This document shows positions 34,339 to 42,944 of a stretch of 64,000 nt of DNA, in pieces (within the stretch, counting starts at the first letter, position 1; each line of letters opens with the position of its first letter). The notes beneath the pieces are model-generated. The model ran no database searches and was not told the origin of the DNA. It saw only the letters and a program-made list of their open reading frames with translations. The stretch is taken from assembly GCA_002869925.2 (NCBI GenBank), contig NEWT02000020.1, forward strand, positions 18,385 to 82,384, in the 5' to 3' direction. Origin of the DNA: Nitrospira sp. CG24A (GTDB lineage: Bacteria; Nitrospirota; Nitrospiria; Nitrospirales; Nitrospiraceae). Both the position numbers and the translations under genes were made by a program.

Positions 34339-35669
34339 CGATGATTTTCCCTGGGATTGCACTGCCGGGGTTCGATAGTTTCGGGAAGAAACCCACCATC
34401 GATGCTAATTTCATCGACCATGGCCTGGCGTCGCTCAGCGCAGCGGCCAAGGCCGCCGGCCATACGGTCGATCTGATCGATCTCCGTAGGCTAAGAGACT
34501 GGACCCATTTTCGCGATGAGATCCGGCGGCGTACCACGAAAGTCTGGGCCTTCACCTCGTGGAGTCTCCATTATCCCGATGTCGTCCGTGCGATCAGGAT
34601 TCTCAAGGAAGAGCGGGAAGATGCCGTGGTCGTGCTCGGCGGTGTCCATGCCACTATTAAGACGGCACAAGTTATGGCAAACCGGCTCATCGACCACATT
34701 ATCACGCAAGAGGGTGAGATCAGCTTTGTCAAATTGCTCGACACGTTTGCAGCAGGAAAGCAGGCCGACCGCCTCATCGTCGGCGAAGGCCCGGTGTTAG
34801 ACGAGATCCCCTGGGTGGACCGCGACCTCTTCGATGTGAGCGGCGAATTGGCCACGCCGATGGTGCCGGGTATGCCGACACCGTTTGTCACGACCAATGC
34901 CGGACGAGGCTGCCCGTTCAAATGCAACTTTTGTCAGCCGGCCGAACGGGCTGTATTCGGCAATCGAGTCAAGATGCGGAGCCAGGAAAACGTGATCGGT
35001 GAGCTGCGATATCTGAAAGATCGTTTCAAGTTCAACAGTTGGATGGCGCATGACGATCTGTTCTTCATCAATCACCGCTGGAGCCGCGAATTCTGCGTCC
35101 AGTATAAGGCTGCGGGCTTCACGGAGCCCTACATCTGTCAGATGCGCGCCGATCTGATGTGCCGGTATCCGGACGTCGTCAAGCAGATGGCCGAGTCCGG
35201 ACTGGCATGGGCGATGATCGGGTTCGAAAGCGGGAGCCAACGCATTCTCGATCTGTTCGAGAAAGAAACCACGGTCGAGGAAAATCTGAAGGCGGCGGCC
35301 ATCTGCAAAGAATACGGCATCAAGGTCTGGGCCAACGTCATGTTCGGCGCGCCGACGGAAACCAGAGCAGAAGTGATGGAGACCGTCCGTATGGTCTGGA
35401 AGATCAAGCCGGACCATTTTAGCAGTAGTTACTTTACCCCGACACCAGGCAGTGGTATGGCAGAGGAAGTGGAAAAGAAGGGGTTGACGATGGTGGACCC
35501 GTTCAATGGATCCAACCGGACTCCGAACGAAGCTAAGATGAAAGACACGGATTACGATTGGCTGACCAAAGCTATTGCCCTTGCCTACGACGGCGGGTCG
35601 GAAGAACGACTGATCGCGCTCGCTCAGCTTCCCACGCAATCACGGGAGGCCTCATGCGCATCGCATTGA
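34329..35669 (+). CDS. B12-binding radical SAM protein
   Basis: 446 residues from ATG 34329; a longer reading from 34167 lies within the epimerase. Residues 1-150 form a B12-binding-like Rossmann domain (MIFPGIALPGFDSF, VVVLGGVHATI). The radical SAM motif CPFKCNFC gives Cys195, Cys199 and Cys202 (CX3CX2C). The Elp3-like core continues with MIGFESGSQRILDLFEK and HFSSSYFTPTPGSGMAEEV. Relatives methylate unreactive carbons or phosphorus or modify glycans and lipids. The substrate is unknown. It overlaps both neighbours, so translation is coupled. Confidence 0.88.
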   Translation: MHVTMIFPGIALPGFDSFGKKPTIDANFIDHGLASLSAAAKAAGHTVDLIDLRRLRDWTHFRDEIRRRTTKVWAFTSWSLHYPDVVRAIRILKEEREDAVVVLGGVHATIKTAQVMANRLIDHIITQEGEISFVKLLDTFAAGKQADRLIVGEGPVLDEIPWVDRDLFDVSGELATPMVPGMPTPFVTTNAGRGCPFKCNFCQPAERAVFGNRVKMRSQENVIGELRYLKDRFKFNSWMAHDDLFFINHRWSREFCVQYKAAGFTEPYICQMRADLMCRYPDVVKQMAESGLAWAMIGFESGSQRILDLFEKETTVEENLKAAAICKEYGIKVWANVMFGAPTETRAEVMETVRMVWKIKPDHFSSSYFTPTPGSGMAEEVEKKGLTMVDPFNGSNRTPNEAKMKDTDYDWLTKAIALAYDGGSEERLIALAQLPTQSREASCASH

Positions 35670-38600
35670 TCAACAGCCCATCCCTTTCAGTTCGTCCGGT
35701 CAGTCGTAGTATGGCAGGGGGTCTTGGCTTCGACGGCAGCGAGGGTATGGTGCTGCCCCCCCTGGACCTGGCCATCATGGCGGCCACGTTGCGTCAGGCA
35801 GGCGAGACGGTGGACCTCATCGACGCTGATCCGCTGGGTCTGGACGCAGCCGCGGTGTACGCCCGATTGGAAGGCCATCATTGGGATTTCGTGATTGGAA
35901 CTGTGTCGCTCCCGACCTTGGAGCAAGACGCGGCCTTCCTTGCTGAACTTCGTCGCCGACACCCGTCCGCGCGAATAGCCGGAAAGACTCTGGTACGGGA
36001 CCATGGTGTATTGAAAGCGCTGTTGGAGCGAAGCACAGCCGATTTGGTGATTCATGGCGAAGTCGACCTCACGATCACCGACATCGCCCATGGCCGGAGC
36101 ACCGGTGGCACCGCTTGGCTCGATGCCGGTGCGTCGGGCGCCGGACCATCGTTCCAATTCGACGAAGGGTCGCCGGTCGAGGATCTCAATCAGTTGCCGT
36201 TTCCCGCCCGCGATCTGCTTCCGAACGAACAGTACATCTATCCGTTGCTTGGTACCCCCGTCGCGACGTTACAGACAAGCCGGGGCTGTCCCTATCCCTG
36301 CGGGTACTATTGTCCGTACCCGTTAGTTGAGGGCGTGAAATGGCGATCGCAAACGCCAGAACGTATCGTTGCCGAGCTGAAAGACGTGGTTGAGCGGCAG
36401 GGTATCACCAAGATCTATTTTCGTGATGCAACCTTCACGCTTAACCAGGGGCGTATCGTCAGGCTCTGCGACCTCATTATTGCGTCCGGGTGGCGACTTG
36501 AATGGGTGTGCGAGACGCGAGTCGATTGTCTCGGCGATGCTGTGCTGGAAAAGATGCGCGCGGCCGGCTGTGTCGGTCTTCTCGTCGGAGTGGAGACGGG
36601 CGATGAACAGGTCATGCATCTACGGGAGGGGAAGAAAGGCCTGACGGTCCCCATGCTGGCCCATTTGCGTGAGTACACATTCCGGCTCGGCATCCGTCTT
36701 CATTTCCTTCTGATTGTCGGACTTCCGCAAGAGACCCGTGAATCCCTCGTTGCCACCTATGACCTGATTCAACGATATAAGCCGGACACCATCGGAGTCA
36801 CGATCATCACGCCTTACCCGGGCACACCCCTTCATACGGAAGGTCTTCGGGAAGGCTGGATTGATTCACAGCAATGGAAAGATTATGGGGGCCACCAGAT
36901 CCCCATGCATACACCCAACCTCACGAGGGCCGACATGGAGGCGGGTAAGCGGTTCTTGGAAGAAGGTTTCGCACTTTTACAGAAGCGGCAAGTCGGCGGG
37001 CATTCCAAACCCCTGGAGGCCATGGCGCAGCAACATTATGAACGGCTGTTGCGGTGGGCCTATCGTCTCGACGGACCGGTCGCGCAACTGCGGGACGTGC
37101 TCGCGCTGGCGCCTGGACTGCCGAAACCAGCCAAGCAGGTGCTATCCGTCGCCTCCAACCCACGAGAAGCACCTTCCCCTGCGCGGTTCGCCTTGTCGGT
37201 CGTCATTCCGACCTATAACCGGCGCGCCATTTTACGGAAGACGTTGCTGGCCTTCATGTCCCAGACCTGTGCCCCTGAGAAATTCGAGGTGATCGTCGTG
37301 GACGACGGATCCACGGACGACACCGTTGCGATGGTCCGACAGTTCAGCGCGTCCTTTCCCCTCCGTATCCTCACGGCGGAGCACGCCGGTGCGAATGCGG
37401 CCCGCAATCTCGGAATTCGAGCCGCTCAAGGACGTGTGGTCGTCATCACGGGCGACGATATGATTCCGGAGCCGTCGTTTCTCGATGCGCATGCGATGTT
37501 CCACGAGCGTCATCCAAGTGAATTGGATGCCATGCTGGGCTTCATCGATTGGTCTCCCGAACTGACTGTCACGCCGTTCATGAAGTTCATTGTCTCGCCG
37601 GAAGGGGGCCAGCAGTTTGCATTTCATGAAGTGCGGGAAGGGAAGGCCGACTTTCGGCTTTTCTACACGAGCAACCTATCGGTGAAGCGAGATCTGCTGC
37701 TCAAGCAACCGGTTCTCTTCGACCCAGACTTTACCTATCCCGCCTATGACGATGTGGAACTGGGATATCGCTTGAGCACCCAAGGTCTGGAATTGCACTA
37801 CAACGCCATGGCGGTGACCTGTCACCATCATGAAATTGCCCTGGCGGGGTTTGTCCAACGGCAGCGCAAGGCCGGGCACATGGCTGTCGTGCTGGCGCGT
37901 AAACATCCTGAGCTGAGCCGTACTCATCTCAAAATCGACGACGCCCTTGCGGTCCGTGATGCTCTTGGAGAAGATCGGATTACCCGGCTGCTTCACGTTG
38001 CACGAGAGCTGGAAAAGCCCGATCTCCAGCAATTGGCGTTGATTCGATCCGGTGCAGAACGGTTCGACCGAACCTATCTCCAACGCGTGCTCTATCCCGT
38101 GTATCAGACGCTCTTGCAGTCTGCCTATGCCTGGGGTATTTGCGAAGCTGTTGAGCAGGGTGCGGGGTCCATCCCGCCCGCCACAACATGCAAGCCGTTG
38201 CCCCTTCGTTTCAAGGCATCGATCATCATTCCCGTATTCAACAAACTCGAGCTGACCCGCCAATGCCTCACCACGTTGGCGTCAATCACCACGATGCCGG
38301 AATATGAAGTGATCGTCGTGGATAATGCCTCGAGCGATGGAACAGCAGAGTTCCTTGCTGAGTTAGGCGGAGACGTTCAGGTGATCAGCAATCCTGAAAA
38401 CTACGGCTTTGCTGTCGCGTGTAACCAAGGAGCCAACGCTGCGAGAGGAGAGTTTCTCCTCTTTCTGAACAATGACACGATCCCGACCGACGGTTGGTTG
38501 AATGCCCTCGTGGATGAGGTCGAACGCCACCCCGATGTGGCCGTGGCCGGCAGTAAGCTGCTGTATGAAGACGGGACTATCCAACATGCGGGCGTGGCGT

Positions 38601-39826
38601 TTTCGCGTACGATGTTTGCGCCCTACCATATTTATCAGAAGCTCCCTGCTGACTCGCCTATGGTCAATCGGCGGCGGGAATTTCAATGCGTCACCGGAGC
38701 CTGCATGCTGGTGCGGCGTGATGTGTTCGAGCAGGTCGGCCGGTTCGACGAAGGATTCAAGAATGGGTTCGAGGATGTCGATCTGTGTTTGAAAATACGA
38801 GAGCGAGGGTGGCGCATCGTGTATCGCCCGGACAGCGTCGTCTACCATCTGGAAAGCCAAACGCCTGGACGAAAAAAACACGAAACAGACAATGCACGGC
38901 GACTGCGTGAGCGGTGGGCGCACAAGTGGTGGATCTCGGACGAAGACGGGTTGTATCTGTCGGATGGGCTCTACTGCCAGGTCAGGACCGATAAGGGCAT
39001 GTTTTACACTCAGATTAAGCCACTGATCTCTGTTTCAGACCGAACCGCGTGGCAGTGTGTGGTAGATACTCAGTCTGCCGCAAAGAGCCAAGATTTTGCA
39101 CGGATCAAGATACATCTCAATGCTGTCGATCAATGGCCGAGCGACGTGTGGGTGCTGCGATGGGCTGCATGGGTATGCAGATGGATCAAGGCTCCAGCTC
39201 TAGAGCTCTCATTTTGGAAACGTGTATTGGCAATGGAACCGGACGAGGACGGCTATCACGCATTGGCGAAGAACGCTCTTGAAGAGGGCCGACTTGACGA
39301 GGCCGAGCACTGCCTCAACGAGTTACGGAGTTACAGCCCGAAGCACGGAGACGGGTGGTTATTGTCCGGGATCCTGGCCATGCAGCGCAATCAGTTGGTC
39401 GAGGCCAAGACGGCTTTCGAACATGCAGGCGCCTATGGGGCGGATCGTCGGAAGGCACAATTAGGCCTCGGCATGGCTGCGATGGGGTTGACCGAATCCG
39501 CCGATGCCTGGGAACTGTTTCTCGTTGTGGCGACCGAACATCCTGACGATGCGGAAACGCTGCACTGGTTGTTGAGGGCCGGTACGGTACTCCAACGGTG
39601 GGAACAATTAGAGTCCGTCCTAAGTCGGTACGTATCGAGAAACCCTGGAGACCTTAGTCTTCGGTTCGCGCTGGCAGGCGTGTTTCTCCGCCTGACCCGT
39701 TGGGCGGATGCTCGGCGCGAACATGATTCGATCCGTATGCTGGATCCAGCCTTCGATGGTCTCAGTGAATTGGCGAGCGCGATCGATGAGAACGAGCCAG
39801 CCCTGACACATCATCATGGCGCATGA
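35654..39826 (+). CDS. Giant fusion: B12-radical SAM, two GT2 glycosyltransferases, TPR
   Basis: 1390 residues from ATG 35654 (GGGAGG upstream). Domains: B12-binding-like 1-150; radical SAM with Cys212, Cys216 and Cys220 in GCPYPCGYYCPYP, an unusual CX3CX3C spacing; a GT2 domain from about 512 (VVIPTYN, VVDDGSTDD at 550, GDD at 600, YDDVELGYR); a second GT2 domain from about 855 (IIIPVFN, VVDNASSDG, LNNDT with Asp941, EDVDLCLKIRERGW at 1040); and TPR-like helices from about 1165 to the end. No membrane helix. Both GT2 domains keep their metal-binding residues. It overlaps the next gene by 11 bases. The combination suggests coupled glycan transfer and radical chemistry, which is inference. Confidence 0.88.
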   Translation: MRIALINSPSLSVRPVSRSMAGGLGFDGSEGMVLPPLDLAIMAATLRQAGETVDLIDADPLGLDAAAVYARLEGHHWDFVIGTVSLPTLEQDAAFLAELRRRHPSARIAGKTLVRDHGVLKALLERSTADLVIHGEVDLTITDIAHGRSTGGTAWLDAGASGAGPSFQFDEGSPVEDLNQLPFPARDLLPNEQYIYPLLGTPVATLQTSRGCPYPCGYYCPYPLVEGVKWRSQTPERIVAELKDVVERQGITKIYFRDATFTLNQGRIVRLCDLIIASGWRLEWVCETRVDCLGDAVLEKMRAAGCVGLLVGVETGDEQVMHLREGKKGLTVPMLAHLREYTFRLGIRLHFLLIVGLPQETRESLVATYDLIQRYKPDTIGVTIITPYPGTPLHTEGLREGWIDSQQWKDYGGHQIPMHTPNLTRADMEAGKRFLEEGFALLQKRQVGGHSKPLEAMAQQHYERLLRWAYRLDGPVAQLRDVLALAPGLPKPAKQVLSVASNPREAPSPARFALSVVIPTYNRRAILRKTLLAFMSQTCAPEKFEVIVVDDGSTDDTVAMVRQFSASFPLRILTAEHAGANAARNLGIRAAQGRVVVITGDDMIPEPSFLDAHAMFHERHPSELDAMLGFIDWSPELTVTPFMKFIVSPEGGQQFAFHEVREGKADFRLFYTSNLSVKRDLLLKQPVLFDPDFTYPAYDDVELGYRLSTQGLELHYNAMAVTCHHHEIALAGFVQRQRKAGHMAVVLARKHPELSRTHLKIDDALAVRDALGEDRITRLLHVARELEKPDLQQLALIRSGAERFDRTYLQRVLYPVYQTLLQSAYAWGICEAVEQGAGSIPPATTCKPLPLRFKASIIIPVFNKLELTRQCLTTLASITTMPEYEVIVVDNASSDGTAEFLAELGGDVQVISNPENYGFAVACNQGANAARGEFLLFLNNDTIPTDGWLNALVDEVERHPDVAVAGSKLLYEDGTIQHAGVAFSRTMFAPYHIYQKLPADSPMVNRRREFQCVTGACMLVRRDVFEQVGRFDEGFKNGFEDVDLCLKIRERGWRIVYRPDSVVYHLESQTPGRKKHETDNARRLRERWAHKWWISDEDGLYLSDGLYCQVRTDKGMFYTQIKPLISVSDRTAWQCVVDTQSAAKSQDFARIKIHLNAVDQWPSDVWVLRWAAWVCRWIKAPALELSFWKRVLAMEPDEDGYHALAKNALEEGRLDEAEHCLNELRSYSPKHGDGWLLSGILAMQRNQLVEAKTAFEHAGAYGADRRKAQLGLGMAAMGLTESADAWELFLVVATEHPDDAETLHWLLRAGTVLQRWEQLESVLSRYVSRNPGDLSLRFALAGVFLRLTRWADARREHDSIRMLDPAFDGLSELASAIDENEPALTHHHGA

Positions 39827-41024
39827 TGAAGACACGACGGCGCGAAGGCTGTTGATCCAACTCGCCAGGCTGGGCGATCTGGTCCAGAGCTTGCCGGCAC
39901 TCGTCTCACTTGCGACTCGCTACCCACAACAGTCTCTCGATCTGCTCTGTCCTGCGGTACTGGCGGATCTCGCCCGTTTGTTCCCAGAAGTGGGGCATGT
40001 GCTGAAATGGAACGGAACACAATGGCATACGTGGGCCGAGTCCTTTGCCGGAGAGTTTCAGCCCTCGTGCTTGCGCGACGTTGAGCGATATCTCGCGGAG
40101 TTGACGCCCGAGCCCTATTCGATCGCCTATGTGCTGAACCGTCACCCGCGCGCAATCCTGGCAGGGGCGCTGTTGGCGGTAGAGGTTCAAGGCCCCAACC
40201 TGCATGGGCCATTGAATGAAGAACTGTCACCCTGGGCCGCGTATCTGCGCCAGATTGCGCACCAGCGAGGTTCGAATCGCATTCATCTTTCCGATACCTT
40301 CTGTGGCCTGTGCGGAGTGAACCCTCCCCGGACTCCGCCTGCCTTCATACCCTCCACGAGCGATCTTTCTGGTGATTTAGCTGAGGTAGGCACGTCGGCA
40401 GGGCAATGGGTCGCGGTCATAGTAGGGGCCGGTGACGCAGATCGATCAATCCCAATCGAGGTGTGGAGTGAATGGATTTCGCTCTTGCTCACCCATGAAT
40501 CGCCTTGCGGGGTTGTCTTGATTGGGAGTGAGCGCGACCAGCACGCCGCTCTTGCGATTCAAGATGGACTCTCACCGATGATTGCGGGGCGTGTGTGGGA
40601 TGCCACGGGACGTACGACTCTTCCGCAATTGGCCACCGTCTTGAAGCGATGTCATTGGGCTGTCGGCGCTGATACAGGCCCGCTCCATCTGGCAGCCGCC
40701 GTCGGTACCTGTGCAATAGGGTTGTATTTCTCGCGCGCCCGCGTACATGAAACGGGGCCTTATGGAGAGGGCCACTGGGTGTGGCAAGCCGATTGCGCCT
40801 CGCCGGCGATGTGGCCGATCCAAGCCAGTGTGAAGATGATTCGAGAGCGCTGCACAATCCCGCAACAGGAACCGATCGCAGGCTGGTCTTTATGGCGGTC
40901 CTACCACGACGAGTGGGGGGCCATTTTTCGACGCGTGGACGAGAACGATCCAGTCGAAGATCAGCGAGCGGCAATCTGGCGGCAGTTATCGGAACAGCGC
41001 CGACCGCTGCAAGGTGTGCGATGA
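39816..41024 (+). CDS. GT9-family glycosyltransferase (heptosyltransferase-like)
   Basis: 402 residues. The N-terminal LIQLARLGDLVQSLPALVSL and the C-terminal GADTGPLHLAAAVGTCAIGLYF are the hallmark ends of ADP-heptose transferases of GT-B fold. HETGPYGEGHWVW resembles the sequence in the GT9 at 42945, so the two are paralogues. It probably adds a sugar to lipid or protein in the cytoplasm. The last bases overlap the next gene's ATG (ATGA). Confidence 0.87.
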   Translation: MAHDEDTTARRLLIQLARLGDLVQSLPALVSLATRYPQQSLDLLCPAVLADLARLFPEVGHVLKWNGTQWHTWAESFAGEFQPSCLRDVERYLAELTPEPYSIAYVLNRHPRAILAGALLAVEVQGPNLHGPLNEELSPWAAYLRQIAHQRGSNRIHLSDTFCGLCGVNPPRTPPAFIPSTSDLSGDLAEVGTSAGQWVAVIVGAGDADRSIPIEVWSEWISLLLTHESPCGVVLIGSERDQHAALAIQDGLSPMIAGRVWDATGRTTLPQLATVLKRCHWAVGADTGPLHLAAAVGTCAIGLYFSRARVHETGPYGEGHWVWQADCASPAMWPIQASVKMIRERCTIPQQEPIAGWSLWRSYHDEWGAIFRRVDENDPVEDQRAAIWRQLSEQRRPLQGVR

Positions 41025-42835
41025 ACTCCTTCGAGGCGAATATCGCTCGATTGACGCGGCGCGATTCTGCTCTGGCGACGGCGCTTCGCCAACGCGAAGG
41101 GGGCGCGCTGGAGATCGTGCCGGCGCGTACCGGGGTGATGTCGGCGCGCGCTAACGGACGTTGGATTCATAGCGCCTATGATCCCATAAAAGAAGCGCAG
41201 GCCTGGGCCGAAGGGCAGAGTTATCAGGATGGAGAAACGATGGTGGTATTCGGCGTCGGCCTGCTCTATCACGTCGAGGCCTTGTGTGCGCGACTGCCTC
41301 GAACGGCATCGATTGTCGTGGTCGCTCCCGACCTGAATGTCGTCGTCGATGCGGCGGCGGCTCGCGTCTGGGGCGATTGGATGGATCGTGTGTCTTGGGC
41401 TTGGGGCACCACGGAGGTGATCGGTGAACTGATTGCCGCTGCCAGCCAACCGCTGCGGCTTGTCACGTATGCGCCGGCTGCTGCGTTCTATACGGATAAT
41501 CATCGTGCCATTGAAACAGTCTTGCAGCGGGGGATTGCGTCCAATGCCGGCGGGCAGCTCAGCATTGCCGTCGTCGGACCGATCTACGGAGGGTCTCTCC
41601 CTATTGCCCGTTATGCGGTCAGCGCGCTTGAATCGCTCGGACATCGCGTCCGCTGGCTCGATCATAGCGTCCATGCCACAAGCTATCATCAGTTGGACTT
41701 GCTGAAGAACGCCCAACATCGATTGGCTTTGCAGAGTAAGTATGCGGAGATGCTGAGCCGGATCACGATGGCTCAGCTGGCAGAAGATCCGCCCGATTTG
41801 GTCTTATCGCTCGCACAGTCTCCATTAATTCTTCCGGCGCTAGAGCATCTCCGGCGTAAAAAGTTTCTGACGGCGATGTGGTTTGTCGAGAATTACCGGC
41901 ATCTCACCTACTGGCAACAATTAGCGGCAGGCTACGATTTTTGGTTCGTGATTCAGCAAGAGTCATGCATCTCGGCGCTCAAACAGGCTGGCGCGAAGGA
42001 CGTGCGCTATCTACCGATGGCAGCAGACCCATCTGTCCACCGTCCCGTGGACTTAACCCAGGCCGAGCGAGATGAATATGGGTCCGATGTGTCATTTGTC
42101 GGCGCAGGCTATGCCAACCGGCGCGAGATCTTTCCCCGGCTACTCGGTCACGGGTGGATATTCAAGCTGTGGGGCAATGAATGGGGCGGTGCTGCCGGCC
42201 TGACCCCTGTGCTTCAACGCAACGGCGCCCGGATCGATACCGACACCTGTCAGAAAGTATTCAACGCAAGTGCGGTGAACCTCAACCTGCATTCTTGGGG
42301 TGGGGCCGGGTTCGATCCTGAAGGGGATTTCGTGAATCCCCGCACGTTCGAACTGGCGGCTTGCGGAGCGTTTCAGCTTACGGATCGCCGTACTCTGATG
42401 CCGGGGCTCTTCACTGAGAGCGAAGTCGCCACGGTGTCCTCTCCCGACGATCTGACTGGTGAAATTACCCGCTGGCTTCGCGAGCCTGAGGGACGCGTGG
42501 CCATGGCGGCACAGGCTCGCCGGCGCGTGCTGGCCGAACATACCTATCCTCACCGTATGCGCGAGTTGTTGTCCCAGATCGGTGTCGCAAGTCCGGACCG
42601 TATTGGGTCGATTCTGCGAGGAACCCGCCAGGCGGGCGCGCTCGCGTCAGCAGCCGCTGATGCATTTCCATCGGTGGCCTCGACGCTGGGAACGTTTCCC
42701 TCCACTCAACGGGTGGAGCTCAAGCAGCTTGCGGCACAGATTCGTTCACGCGGTCCCATGGGTACTTTGTCGAGGGAGGATCTGATGGTGCTGATGTTGG
42801 ATGAATATCGGTCCGAGACAAAAGATTTGGTGTGA
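41021..42835 (+). CDS. Maf-N-like domain fused to CgeB-type glycosyltransferase
   Basis: 604 residues from ATG 41021; a longer reading from 40781 lies in the GT9 gene. Residues 1-140 (NFEANI-type start, RWIHSAYDPIKEAQAWAE, TMVVFGVGLLYHVEALCARL, VVAPDLNVVVDAA) resemble the N-terminus of Maf/MptE-like motility-associated factors. Residues from about 175 match CgeB-like GT-B enzymes: VVGPIYGGSLPIARY, FLTAMWFVENYRHLTYWQ, VSFVGAGYANRREIFPRLL, LNLHSWGGAGFDPEGDFVNPRTFELAACGAF. Maf proteins glycosylate flagellin, so this gene is the best single clue that the island modifies flagellin. Confidence 0.82.
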   Translation: MNSFEANIARLTRRDSALATALRQREGGALEIVPARTGVMSARANGRWIHSAYDPIKEAQAWAEGQSYQDGETMVVFGVGLLYHVEALCARLPRTASIVVVAPDLNVVVDAAAARVWGDWMDRVSWAWGTTEVIGELIAAASQPLRLVTYAPAAAFYTDNHRAIETVLQRGIASNAGGQLSIAVVGPIYGGSLPIARYAVSALESLGHRVRWLDHSVHATSYHQLDLLKNAQHRLALQSKYAEMLSRITMAQLAEDPPDLVLSLAQSPLILPALEHLRRKKFLTAMWFVENYRHLTYWQQLAAGYDFWFVIQQESCISALKQAGAKDVRYLPMAADPSVHRPVDLTQAERDEYGSDVSFVGAGYANRREIFPRLLGHGWIFKLWGNEWGGAAGLTPVLQRNGARIDTDTCQKVFNASAVNLNLHSWGGAGFDPEGDFVNPRTFELAACGAFQLTDRRTLMPGLFTESEVATVSSPDDLTGEITRWLREPEGRVAMAAQARRRVLAEHTYPHRMRELLSQIGVASPDRIGSILRGTRQAGALASAAADAFPSVASTLGTFPSTQRVELKQLAAQIRSRGPMGTLSREDLMVLMLDEYRSETKDLV

Positions 42836-42850
42836 CCGAATAGGTGTTTA

Positions 42851-42917
42851 GGCTGAAGGCTATGGGCACAGGCCGAAGGTCGGAATTCCGAACACTTCAG
42901 CCTGAACCCCTTCAGCC
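42851..42917. repeat. Family B palindrome copy 3
   Basis: GGCTGAAGG (42851-42859) with CCTTCAGCC (42909-42917), centre GGTCGGAATTCCGAACACTT. It is nearly superposable on the copy at 27424. It fills the 109-base gap before the second GT9 gene. Confidence 0.75.
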
Positions 42918-42944
42918 TGACTACCTGAGCCGTGACAACTTGAT

